NCBI RefSeq assembly: GCF_011320225.1
Contig: NZ_JAAOEN010000018.1
Coordinates: 1-64,000, forward strand
Direction: 5' to 3'
Length of the DNA: 64,000 nt
Source of the DNA: Phytoactinopolyspora limicola
GTDB taxonomy: Bacteria; Actinomycetota; Actinomycetes; Jiangellales; Jiangellaceae
Shown here: piece after piece, positions 26,885-35,416 of the stretch
Layout of the letters: each line of letters begins with the position of its first letter
Position numbering within the stretch: position 1 is the stretch's first letter
Made by a program: the position numbers and the translations under genes
Notes under the pieces: model-generated
What the model saw: the letters and a program-made list of their open reading frames with translations, nothing else
Databases searched by the model: none
Told to the model about the DNA's origin: nothing

Positions 26885-27840
26885 CCCATCTCAGCGCTAC
26901 TCACCGGATCGGCGGCCACGTCGCCATCACCACTGGAACCGGCACCGGCCCCGAGGCCGCTAGCTGCGTCGCTGGCGAGGTCGCCGGCGAGGTCGAACTC
27001 GCCAGGTACGTTTACGAACCACACCCCGTCCCGTTCGAGGCACCGAAACCCTACGTCCACCCGCTGCGGACGCTGGCCGGCGACGTCGTGACCGCCTACC
27101 GGCCCCACGACCACGTCTGGCACAAGGGCCTGCAGCTCACCGCCACCGACGTGTCCGACGTCAACATCTGGGGTGGCCACACGTATGTCGCCGGCGAGGG
27201 TTACGTCGCTCTCGACAACATCGGAGCGATGCGGCCCGACGAACCGGCACACGTAGCCACCAGCGGGGCCGACGTCACCATCCACCAAGACCTGACCTGG
27301 CTGGACGCGGCCGCCCACCCACTCGTCCACGAACAGCGCACGCTCCGAGCGCACACGGTCGACAATGCCGCCGGATACTGGGTACTCGACATCACCACCG
27401 CCGTCACCAACGTCCGCGGCCAGCCGTTGCGCTTCGGCAGCCCACACACCCGCGGCCTGGCCGGGTCCGGCTATACCGGCCTGTGGTGGCGGGGCCCCCG
27501 ATCCTTCACCGGCGGTGCGCTGCTGACTGCCAGCGGTCTTGTCGACGAGGACACGCTGCGCGGTCAGAGCGCACCCTGGGTCGGCTACGTCGGCCGGCAC
27601 GACGAGGTCGACCGCTCGTCGACGCTCGTCTTCTGTCACGCACCGGAGAACGACATCGACTCGGCCCACTGGTTCGTCCGCACCGGGCAGTTCGCCGGCG
27701 TCAACCCGTCGTGGGCATTCCACCGCAGCTTCGACCTACCGCCGGAAGACTCGTTCCGCCGACGGTACCGGGTGGTGATCGGCACCGGCGCATGGTCGGC
27801 CGAGCACACCGCCCACGTCGTGGAGGCCATCCCGTGGTGA
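26881..27840 (+). CDS. PmoA-like protein (DUF6807)
   Basis: A 319-residue protein of the PmoA/DUF6807 family. Diagnostic segments are YVHPLRTLAGDVVTAYRP with the HDHVWHKGL His cluster, and FGSPHTRGLAGSGYTGLWWRG. The name is historical; these proteins are not methane monooxygenase subunits and usually accompany MocA-type oxidoreductases in carbohydrate loci, with unknown reaction. The His cluster suggests a metal or sugar site. ATG in ATGA overlap with the MocA gene. Confidence 0.85.
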   Translation: MTHLSATHRIGGHVAITTGTGTGPEAASCVAGEVAGEVELARYVYEPHPVPFEAPKPYVHPLRTLAGDVVTAYRPHDHVWHKGLQLTATDVSDVNIWGGHTYVAGEGYVALDNIGAMRPDEPAHVATSGADVTIHQDLTWLDAAAHPLVHEQRTLRAHTVDNAAGYWVLDITTAVTNVRGQPLRFGSPHTRGLAGSGYTGLWWRGPRSFTGGALLTASGLVDEDTLRGQSAPWVGYVGRHDEVDRSSTLVFCHAPENDIDSAHWFVRTGQFAGVNPSWAFHRSFDLPPEDSFRRRYRVVIGTGAWSAEHTAHVVEAIPW

Positions 27841-28715
27841 GACCACCGGGGCCCTGCGGTTGGGCGATCCACTCCCGACCACCATTGGGGAGCAGATCAC
27901 GTGCGCTCCGCTCGAGCGGCGCACCTCGCGGCGGGATCCTGCTGACCTTCGACGACCGGCATGTCCGATCCTGGGCCCAGTGTCGGCCGCTGTTCGACCG
28001 GTTCGGTGTACGTGCGACGTTCTTCATCTGTGAACCTGACCTGCTCGATGCCGAGGAGCGACGCCTCGTGTGTGCGCTCGCTGCGGACGGGCACACCATC
28101 GGCGCACACGGCCTGCGCCACCTCGACGCACCGCGGGTGATCGCGGACGAAGGCGCCGACGGATACCTGGCGCGGGAGATCGCCCCGTGCCTCGACGCCC
28201 TGGCTGGTCTGGGCCTGACCGCTCGCACGTTCGCGTACCCGAACAGCCGGCGCGATGCCGCCAGCGACGCGGCCCTGACCACGGTGTTCGACCGGCTGCG
28301 CAGCGGTATACCCAGGACTGACGACGCCACGACGGCGGCGCGGCACGTCGTCCCCGCGGCCAGGATCGATTCCACCCGGGTGCTGATCGGCCGGGGTATC
28401 GACACCGCTCGCGGCGGCGTCACACATCCCGACGATCCGGACGTGGGTGTGTTGCTCCAGGTGGCCGCCGACGCTCCCGGCTACGTCACCCTCTACGCTC
28501 ATGACATCGCGGCGACGAGCGCGGCCCATCATGTGCGGCCCGAGCGGCTGCGATTCCTCCTCGAACTCGGCTCGCACCTCGGCCTGCCGTTCCTCGGGTT
28601 CGACGACCTGCCCCCACCTCTCCCCCCTCCCGGTGATCATTGGCTTTTGACTACCGAATTCGGTAGTCAAAAGCCAATGATCACCGGGAGGGGCAGGGAT
28701 CGGGGGGAGCCGTGA
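27837..28715 (+). CDS. polysaccharide deacetylase-like protein (NodB fold)
   Basis: A 292-residue NodB-type protein. Motif 1 is LTFDD near residue 36, motif 2 is the HGLRH metal pair, and the YAHDIAA segment resembles the C-terminal catalytic His motif. Without a signal peptide it should act in the cytoplasm, removing acetyl groups from oligosaccharides, or acting on another C-N bond. The GTG start overlaps the PmoA stop (GTGA). Residues about 263-286 are encoded by the 70-bp palindrome at 28624-28693, so the C-terminal tail is probably an add-on outside the fold. Confidence 0.8.
   Translation: MRPPGPCGWAIHSRPPLGSRSRALRSSGAPRGGILLTFDDRHVRSWAQCRPLFDRFGVRATFFICEPDLLDAEERRLVCALAADGHTIGAHGLRHLDAPRVIADEGADGYLAREIAPCLDALAGLGLTARTFAYPNSRRDAASDAALTTVFDRLRSGIPRTDDATTAARHVVPAARIDSTRVLIGRGIDTARGGVTHPDDPDVGVLLQVAADAPGYVTLYAHDIAATSAAHHVRPERLRFLLELGSHLGLPFLGFDDLPPPLPPPGDHWLLTTEFGSQKPMITGRGRDRGEP
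28624..28693. repeat. perfect 70-bp palindrome (family A, copy 1), inside a coding sequence
   Basis: The sequence is its own reverse complement over 70 bp. Each arm contains GGTGATCATTGGC, then TTTTGACTACC, and the centre is CGAATTCG. It lies within the last 35 codons of the NodB-like gene, about 20 bp before the start of the coupled next gene. A second copy with the same arms is at 54470-54529. The structure would form a very stable hairpin in mRNA. Confidence 0.95.
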
Positions 28716-29857
28716 CTATCGTTCGCGCGGGTGCTCATTTGACCTATCCGCACACCAACGGCTTCCACGACGACGGACAGCACCTCGCCATCGCACGTTA
28801 CGACCCGCGCGAAGGCACCATCGGGATCTCCACCATTCCGTGGCCCGCCGGCGCAGCCAATGGACCGGCGGGCTCGGCACTCGACGATTCACCGGCGGTG
28901 GAACGTGTGGTCTGCGCCCTGCCATGGGCCGGCACACCACATCCGGTCTGGTTCGACGTCGCCGCCGACGCCAACCTCATCGTGTGGGTCCGAGACGACG
29001 CCCTCCATCTACGGGATCTCACCCAGTGGACAGCCGCCGTGCGTCTATACGCCGCACCGGCCGGTGCCGTCCTCGATGGACTGTGCAGCATCACCGCCGA
29101 CGGGCGGCGGGTCGCCGTCGTCGAACACCACCCACCCGACGGCTCGTATCGGCTACTCGAGATCTGCTCGGCTACCGGGGCCGCTCAGGAACTGGCGCGG
29201 CTCCCCTGGCACGCCAACCACGTTCAGTTCAGCCCGCATACTCCGGACTGGATCGGCTTCGCCCATGAAGGACCGGCGCGGCAGACACCCGACCGGATCT
29301 GGGCATGCCACGATCCCTCCGGCCCCGAGCCGCGGTGTGTGGTCGATCAGTGGCGGCTGTCCGAGCAGCCCGGAGGCTTCGTCGCGGCCGGCCACGAACG
29401 CTGGATGTTCCACGACGTCGGGATGGTCTTCTGCGCCTACGGCGAGAGCGACGCCGGCCCGCGCGGCATCTATACCGCCTGGCCCGATGGCCCAGCACCG
29501 CGACTCGTCGTCCTTGGTGATCGGTTCTGGCACTGCGATATCAGCCGGGATGGACAGTGGATCGTCGCCGATACTCAAGGTCCCTACGACGGAGCCAGCT
29601 CCACCACGGATGTGCATGCCTCGTCCAGCCGTGGCCCGAGGTCCACCACAGGTCACGTGTCCGACGTGGTGCTGGTGGACGTCCAGTCCGGGCACACCGC
29701 GCACCTCGCCCGTACGTGGGCGTCCCGCCACCCCCACCATCCGCACCCGGTCTTCTCCCCCGACGGTCAGGCTGTGCTGTACAACCACACCGACCGCGCG
29801 ACGGGCGACGTGTCCATCGCCAGCGTCCCGATGCCTTTTCCTCCAAAGGTGGCGTAG
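28712..29857 (+). CDS. beta-propeller protein, oligogalacturonate lyase (PL22)-like
   Basis: A 381-residue protein of repeated beta-propeller blades (FHDDGQHLAIARYD, SITADGRRVAVVEH, VQFSPHTPDWIGFAHEG, VFSPDGQAVLYNH). A His-rich segment near the C-terminus (SRHPHHPHPVFSPDG) and the blade order recall oligogalacturonate lyase, which cleaves pectin oligomers to a deoxy-keto-uronate. No signal peptide, so it would act on imported oligomers. GTG in GTGA overlap with the deacetylase stop. Assignment to PL22 is probable rather than certain. Confidence 0.65.
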   Translation: MTIVRAGAHLTYPHTNGFHDDGQHLAIARYDPREGTIGISTIPWPAGAANGPAGSALDDSPAVERVVCALPWAGTPHPVWFDVAADANLIVWVRDDALHLRDLTQWTAAVRLYAAPAGAVLDGLCSITADGRRVAVVEHHPPDGSYRLLEICSATGAAQELARLPWHANHVQFSPHTPDWIGFAHEGPARQTPDRIWACHDPSGPEPRCVVDQWRLSEQPGGFVAAGHERWMFHDVGMVFCAYGESDAGPRGIYTAWPDGPAPRLVVLGDRFWHCDISRDGQWIVADTQGPYDGASSTTDVHASSSRGPRSTTGHVSDVVLVDVQSGHTAHLARTWASRHPHHPHPVFSPDGQAVLYNHTDRATGDVSIASVPMPFPPKVA

Positions 29858-29866
29858 GTGCTGGCA

Positions 29867-29920
29867 TTGATCATGAGCGAGTTTTCCCCCTTCTGGGGGG
29901 TGTAGGTCGCTCATGATCAA
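29867..29920. terminator. hairpin terminator after the MocA operon
   Basis: TTGATCATGAGCGA (29867-29880) pairs exactly with TCGCTCATGATCAA (29907-29920), and the interior CCCCC/GGGGG extends the stem. It follows the propeller gene stop by 9 nt. The rest of the gap to 30236 holds an operator and presumably the glycosidase promoter. Confidence 0.8.
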
Positions 29921-30074
29921 GGCAAGCTTGGTGCCGCCACCGCGAGCAAGGACGCCAGGGCACGCGGGCCCGACGGAGCCCTATTCGCGCGATCTTTCAA
30001 CCCGCGACCTCTTGATTCCGAAATATGTCGCGCTGATGTCTTGTGCGTAACCGATCGAGCCCAGTATGGTCATG

Positions 30075-30088
30075 CAAAACCTTTTGCG
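30075..30088. promoter_or_regulatory. LacI-type operator, GCAAAACCTTTTG family (site 3)
   Basis: GCAAAACCTTTTGC is the cleanest of the three sites, with perfect 6-bp half-sites around CC. It stands about 150 bp before the secreted glycosidase start and joins this gene to the transporter and MocA operons in one probable regulon. Confidence 0.75.
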
Positions 30089-30236
30089 ATCGCCGGTATT
30101 CCCTCGCTTCAGCGGGTCCACCGCAGCGGGGTGGAGACCTCGGCCGTGCCTGGCTCCGGGCCAGCACAACACGGGCTGGCCCCGGCGCCCAGAGCCGCAA
30201 TCCCGCGGCTGACCGTCAACCGTCAAGGAGATGCTC

Positions 30237-33200
30237 ATGCACTTCCGCGAACCAGGTGTACCGAGATCGGGCCCGTGGCCCGGTGCCGCCGAGCGCAGGC
30301 CAACCACCCGCCGGCCAGCCACCGCGGCCGCCGCGCTGGGCGGCAGCGCCCTACTCGCACTCGGCTTGCTGGCCGGGCCAGGGGCGGCCGTGGCGTCGGA
30401 AAACGAGTCGCCGAGCATCGCCGCCGCGGCTCCCGGCAGCGCCAGTGTGGTTCTGTCGAATCCGCCGGTCTACGACGGGGTGGTAGCCGCCTGGCCGGGT
30501 GACGCGGACAAAGACCCCGCCAACGCCGCCACCGAGATCGACGGGATCGCCTGCTGGGCGACGTCCGGTGACCCCTACGTCCGGTACCTGTACGTCGACG
30601 TCGCCGACGACGTGATCCCCGACGACGCGGAGAAGGCGCGGGTCACGGTCGACTACTTCGACGGCGGCGCCACGGGTATGGACATCCACTACGACAGCCA
30701 GTCCAGCCCGTGGACGGGAACCCCGAACCTGCCCCTGACCGGTGACGGAACCTGGAAGAGCCACGAGTTCGCGCTCAACAACATCAGGTTCGAGAACCGG
30801 TCCAATGGGGCGGACTTCCGCCTCAACATCAAGGCGAACGCCGACGTCATGCCCGAGATCTGCTTCAGCCGCATCGAGGTGGCCTTCGGTGATGAGCCGG
30901 ATCCGCTGGCGGTGACATCACCGACGCTGGTGTTCGATGAGGGCTCGGGTGCGGTAGAGGTGTCCTCGACCGCGAACGAGGTCGACTGGACGATCGGGGA
31001 CGCCAACGGGGTTGCGCTCACATCCGGGACGGCCCCCATCAGTGGTGGCGCTGGTGCCGTCGACGTCAGTGGTTTCGGACCGGGGTATTACACGGTCGAG
31101 GTCAGCGCTGACGTCAACGGCGAGACGGTGACCCGGCGGACGTCGTTCGGGATCGTCACCCCAGCACCGGAGGGTGCGCTCGACCCGGACAACTACTTCG
31201 CCGTCGCACTCCACTACGGCTGGCAGAAACCGGAGGTGGAAGCTGCGCTGCTGGACACCATCGCCCGCATCGGCTGGGGAAACGTCCGCAGCGACGCCAA
31301 CTGGGCGTCCATCGAACGTGAACCCGGGGTCTACAACTTCGATACCTACGCATTCGACAAAGGCGCCCGGCCCGCAGCGGAGCTCGGGATCACGTCGATG
31401 CCGATCACCGGGTACCGGAACCCGTTGTACGACGACGGAAAGACCGCCAGCACCCCAGAAGGGCTGGATGCGTTCGCGGCGTTCAACGCGGCGACATCGA
31501 TGCATTATGCGGACATCACCAACGACATCTCGGTGTACAACGAGTACAACTCCACTGGGTTCAACGATGGCGCCTGCGGCATCACCGCCGCGTGTTACCT
31601 CGACATGTTGACCCGGGCGTATGAAGCGATTCACGACGCAAACCCGGACGCCAACGTCGTCGCCGCCACCTCGGCCGGAACCCAGCTGGCCTGGCACGCC
31701 GACTTCTTCGACCAGGGCGGGCTGGACCACCTGGACACGTTCAGCGTGAACTTCTACGGCTACCAGTCGGGCGGTCCAGGCACTCCTCCGGAGGAGACGG
31801 TCATGATGACCGAGTTTCCGGAGCTGGTCGACATGGTCAAACAGAACCAAGGCGACCGTGAAATCCCGATCTGGATCACGGAGAATGGCTGGCCCACCCA
31901 CACCGCCGGGTCCACCGAGACCCAACAGGCCGACTACCTCATCCGGGCCCAGGTCCTCGCCCAGTCCTTCGGCGCGGACAAGTACTTCTGGTACGACGCC
32001 ATGGACGACGGCTTCGACGCTGGTGAACGTGAACACCGCTTCGGTCTGCTCCGCCGCCCCTACGACCACGGCTGCTACCCGGCCTGGGTGTGCGGCCCCG
32101 GCGACAGCGACCAGAGCATCATGAGCATCGCCCCGAAGCCGGCCGCCATCTCCAACGCCGTTCTCATCCGCCAAGCACTCGGCAAAGAGCTCGACGACCG
32201 CGAGGACGTCGGCGACGACGCCGTCTACTCGTTCCCCTACGTCGGCCCGGATGACACAACTCGGGTGTTCTGGGCAACCGAGCCGCGGACAGTCGCGGTG
32301 GAGGCGTCCGGCCCGGTGGAGCTGACCGACCAGTTTGGACAGGTCAGCCAACTGGCACCGCACCGTGGCACGGTGACGCTGGATGTGGACGCCTCCCCGG
32401 TGTTCCTGACCGGTGACATCGACGCTATCGAGGTGGTGAACGGCTCCGGGTTCACCCTGTCCGCACCTGACCAGAGTGTCACCGGGGCCACCGTGCCGGT
32501 CACCGTCACCATCGACCGCAGTGAACAGTTGATCATGCCGTCGCGGATCACCGTCGACGTCGACGGCACCACCCAGACGGTCACCGCGCGGCCGGGACGC
32601 ACAACGGAGGTCACCCTCGACCTGCCCGCCACCGGACTGACCGGTGAACGTGATCTCACCGCGACCATCACCTCCGACGAACACACCGTGGCTCGATTGC
32701 GTGCCACCACCACCGTCGTCGACCCGTTCACTGTCAGTGCCCAACCAGCCATCACCGGCGACGGCAGCGACGGCTACGCCTACAACCTCGACATCGCCGT
32801 CACCAACAACCACCCCACCGACGACCTCGACCTCACCAGCCTCGACTGGTCGCTCGGTTCATGGGCCGGCACCATCACCAACGACCTCACCGTCGACGCC
32901 GGCGGCACAGGTACGTTCACCACACCCATCACCGACGCCGAACCGTTCACGTTCTACCCCTACACGGTGACCGCCACTAGTCCGACGTTCAAGGCTGCCG
33001 ACACCGCACGGCTGAGCTTCACCCCCATCGAACCAGCCGACAACACCACCCTCGACCCAATCGATCTGCAAGATCTGGGACGCTGGATCTCACTCCGCGG
33101 CGGCCAGCACGGCGGCCCCGACGATCTGTCCGGCACCATTCAGTTCACCTACACTGACGACGCCCTCGTGCTGGACGCGGTGATCAACGACGACACCCAC

Positions 33201-33638
33201 CTCGGCGACCGCACCGACCCCGCCACCATGTGGCAGATCGACTCCATTCAGTACAGCGTCTACGACACCCTGCCCCACGTCATAGACGGCACCCGCACCG
33301 AGGTCGGCGCCGCCCTCCTCGACGCCGGTCCCGCCACCTACACCTGGGCACCCGCCCCCGGGAACACCCCCGGGCCGATCCCCGGCGCCGACGTCGACAT
33401 CATCCGCGACGACGAGGCCGGCACCACCACCTATAGCCTGCACGTGCCTTGGACCGCCTTGGCCTACCCCGACGGCCCGCCCGGCGACATCTTCGGACTG
33501 TCTTTCCTCGTCAATGATGCCGACTCCCCCGCCACCAGTGACGCCCGCAAGGGCTACTACGAATGGGGCTCCGGTGTCGGCGCCGCCCCGAAGAACCCCG
33601 CCCAGTTCCACACCGCACAACTCGTCGGATCCGACTGA
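30237..33638 (+). CDS. secreted multidomain glycoside hydrolase (GH39/GH5-like clan A barrel)
   Basis: A 1133-residue exported protein. A basic N-terminus and Ala/Leu-rich core form the signal peptide (about 1-54, ending near AVASEN). Residues about 60-205 look like a carbohydrate-binding jelly roll, followed by an Ig-like segment. The TIM barrel covers about 310-660: VYNEYNSTG gives the acid/base Asn-Glu pair (Glu436) and WITENGWPT the nucleophile (Glu549). Beta-sandwich domains follow, and the last 190 residues resemble a CBM9-type sugar-binding module. AGGAG lies 6 nt before ATG 30237. It should cut plant or microbial polysaccharides outside the cell; the exact GH family is uncertain. Confidence 0.8.
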   Translation: MHFREPGVPRSGPWPGAAERRPTTRRPATAAAALGGSALLALGLLAGPGAAVASENESPSIAAAAPGSASVVLSNPPVYDGVVAAWPGDADKDPANAATEIDGIACWATSGDPYVRYLYVDVADDVIPDDAEKARVTVDYFDGGATGMDIHYDSQSSPWTGTPNLPLTGDGTWKSHEFALNNIRFENRSNGADFRLNIKANADVMPEICFSRIEVAFGDEPDPLAVTSPTLVFDEGSGAVEVSSTANEVDWTIGDANGVALTSGTAPISGGAGAVDVSGFGPGYYTVEVSADVNGETVTRRTSFGIVTPAPEGALDPDNYFAVALHYGWQKPEVEAALLDTIARIGWGNVRSDANWASIEREPGVYNFDTYAFDKGARPAAELGITSMPITGYRNPLYDDGKTASTPEGLDAFAAFNAATSMHYADITNDISVYNEYNSTGFNDGACGITAACYLDMLTRAYEAIHDANPDANVVAATSAGTQLAWHADFFDQGGLDHLDTFSVNFYGYQSGGPGTPPEETVMMTEFPELVDMVKQNQGDREIPIWITENGWPTHTAGSTETQQADYLIRAQVLAQSFGADKYFWYDAMDDGFDAGEREHRFGLLRRPYDHGCYPAWVCGPGDSDQSIMSIAPKPAAISNAVLIRQALGKELDDREDVGDDAVYSFPYVGPDDTTRVFWATEPRTVAVEASGPVELTDQFGQVSQLAPHRGTVTLDVDASPVFLTGDIDAIEVVNGSGFTLSAPDQSVTGATVPVTVTIDRSEQLIMPSRITVDVDGTTQTVTARPGRTTEVTLDLPATGLTGERDLTATITSDEHTVARLRATTTVVDPFTVSAQPAITGDGSDGYAYNLDIAVTNNHPTDDLDLTSLDWSLGSWAGTITNDLTVDAGGTGTFTTPITDAEPFTFYPYTVTATSPTFKAADTARLSFTPIEPADNTTLDPIDLQDLGRWISLRGGQHGGPDDLSGTIQFTYTDDALVLDAVINDDTHLGDRTDPATMWQIDSIQYSVYDTLPHVIDGTRTEVGAALLDAGPATYTWAPAPGNTPGPIPGADVDIIRDDEAGTTTYSLHVPWTALAYPDGPPGDIFGLSFLVNDADSPATSDARKGYYEWGSGVGAAPKNPAQFHTAQLVGSD

Positions 33639-33671
33639 TCAACCACCCTGGGACACCTGGGCGCGCCGCAA

Positions 33672-33717
33672 GACTTCCGACATCGTGGTGGCCATCACCA
33701 CCACGATGTCGGAAGTC
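33672..33717. terminator. palindrome family C, copy 1 (terminator between convergent genes)
   Basis: GACTTCCGACATCGTGGTG (33672-33690) pairs exactly with CACCACGATGTCGGAAGTC (33699-33717). It lies between the glycosidase stop and the convergent membrane-protein pseudogene, where it can terminate both. Its core recurs at 34597-34634 and, slightly changed, at 44475-44532. Confidence 0.85.
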
Positions 33718-33729
33718 CCAGCAGTGCCG

Positions 33730-34517
33730 TCACCTGGCTCTCCCCTCCCACCGCACCCCGCGGATGGTGATCTCAAAGGAGTCTGCATTCACCACATCGG
33801 ATTTCTCGATGATCACAATCGAACCGAGCTCATTGGTGTGATATTTGACGCAGACCCCACCACCTCGGCCAATGACCTGCTCCCACGTCACCTGGCGGGT
33901 CCAAACCTCGTTGCGGTCACACGTCCCGAACTCCACCATGGTGGCGGGGTCCAGCAGACCGAACAGATACCACTCGGGTCTGGCGGACATGCCCTGCCAG
34001 GTAAACCGGATTGCCGGCAGGTCAACCCAGGTGGCCGTCGTCCAGGTGTGCGGATCGATATACGGGCGCAGGGCCGCTCCTCCGGGGTCAGGACTATCAA
34101 CCCCGTAGAATCCACCGGTGCGTCGAAGTCCATGGGAGTGACGGTGGCGGGCTGGTCAGTATCCTCATCCCGCGTTCCGCTCCGACTATCCGCGTAGCTG
34201 GATTCCTCTCCGTCGACCGACGCCTCCGCCGGTGACCCATCGGTACGTCCGGCCAGCGTCACATAGGTCATCCCTAAAAGAAGGGTGGTGACCATAAGGA
34301 ACACAAACGCCGAGTCCAGAGCCTTCCGCGCCGCCAGAACAGTTCCACGCCATATCAGCAGGAATCCGCTCACCACCGCCAGCGCAAGCACTAGCCGCTC
34401 AGCGGTGGAACCTCCAGGAACGATGTACATCACGATGGCGAGTACCAGGGCCAACCCAGAGAGAACGCCTTCCTGGGCGCTCAGAAGTGATTGACGCGTC
34501 GAACGCTCCTGCTCCAT
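33730..34517 (-). pseudogene. small membrane protein with C-terminal extracytoplasmic domain, frameshifted
   Basis: From ATG 34517 the frame encodes two or three membrane segments (VLSGLALVLAIVMYIV, RLVLALAVVSGFLLIW, FVFLMVTTLLLGMTYV) and then an acidic linker. After about residue 120 the frame turns into Arg/Pro-rich nonsense, while the other frame continues sensibly (GFYGVDSPDPGG to RPYIDPHTWTTATWVDL and on to FTWQGMSARPEWYLF, ending at 33730). The two frames overlap from about 34155 to 33990, so a single-base indel in that interval explains the break. Either a real mutation or a base-call error. Domain family unknown. Confidence 0.7.
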
Positions 34518-34596
34518 AGCACCGCCCACCAGGTTCGATTAGCAGCATCGTCGTCATGATCCCAGAAATGATCAGGTCGAAGTAGCCAACCAGACA

Positions 34597-34634
34597 TCCG
34601 ACATCGTGGTGGCCATCACCACCACGATGTCGGA
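34597..34634. repeat. palindrome family C, copy 2
   Basis: A 38-bp sequence identical to the core of copy 1, with TCCGACATCGTGGTG as the left arm and CACCACGATGTCGGA as the right arm. It lies upstream of the membrane-protein pseudogene and beside the broken pentapeptide gene, so it is not simply at the end of an intact gene. Confidence 0.85.
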
Positions 34635-34709
34635 AATCTCCGCAGTGCCGGGAGAAGAGTGACGGCTGGCCATCGATGCAATCGCGGGGTGAAGCATCGC
34701 ACCCGGGCT

Positions 34710-35160
34710 TACCGATCTCCGGGGTCTTGATGCTGGTAAACCCGGTATCGACATTCGATACGTCACGCTGCAACATCTAGACCTGAGCTTCGCCCGGGGC
34801 ATCCTGACGGTGTTCGAGTCCGAGCTGTCCGACTGCCGTTTGACTCCATCAGCCTCACCGGGCAGCCACGTTTCGATCGTCGCTTCCAACGGTGCAGCTT
34901 CCGCAACGCCAAACTTGCCCGGATCTCTCCCGGACGGCAGGTCCTCGACCGCGACTTCGCCTCTGCGAAGGCTCACCGGCTGCGCTCGATTCCCAACGCG
35001 GCCTTCGAACGGTGCACGTTCGACGAGTCCGACCTCTCCGCGGCCCAGTTCGAGGGCGCAACCTTCATCGACTGCACGTTCCGAGACGCCCTGTTCACGG
35101 AAGCGACCACCTTCAGCCGCTGCTCATTCGTGCGCACACGTCCCGACTTTCCGCCGCCCA
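34710..35160 (+). pseudogene. pentapeptide-repeat protein remnant, frameshifted
   Basis: Reading with one frame change near 34840 gives a degenerate pentapeptide-repeat pattern: GLDAGKPGIDIRYVTLQHLD, LSFARGILTVFESELSDC, then RCSFRNAKLARIS, AFERCTFDESDLSAAQFEGA and TFIDCTFRDALFTEA. The periodic F/L in A(D/N)LxF-like repeats marks the family, which folds as a right-handed beta-helix of unknown or gyrase-protecting role. No start codon is visible and the frame is broken, so it is not functional as it stands. Boundaries are approximate. Confidence 0.6.
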
Positions 35161-35216
35161 GGTGTCGAAATCGACCGCGGATGGCACACCGCTACCGGAC
35201 CAATGGGAAGGCGAAG

Positions 35217-35414
35217 CTACAGCAAACGCCGTGTTAGAACGATCCTTGCGAGGGCGCCCCTCAACTCGGCCGAGTCCACCACCATGTTCTCGGTAAATCG
35301 CTCCAGGGTAACGCCGTCCAACCATTCGTCCAGCTCTTCCTGGTCCACATAGGCCAACGACACCTTGCCCAAGCCCGTGGCGTGGGTGGGCAGCCGGCTG
35401 CCCACCTTGGACAC
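35217..35414 (-). pseudogene. IclR-family regulator fragment (effector domain piece)
   Basis: About 60 residues match the start of an IclR effector-binding domain: GSRLPTHATGLGKVSLAYV, then DEWLDGVTLERFTENMVVD and AELRGALARI. The helix-turn-helix half is missing on one side and the rest of the effector domain is missing on the other. It abuts the SDR fragment at about 35415, and both are cut at that point, which indicates a deletion joining two genes. Confidence 0.7.
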
Positions 35415-35416
35415 CA

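Noticed and set aside
33888-34160. Programmed ribosomal frameshift in the membrane-protein gene
   Set aside because: No slippery heptamer or strong downstream structure is visible in the overlap; a plain indel is simpler.
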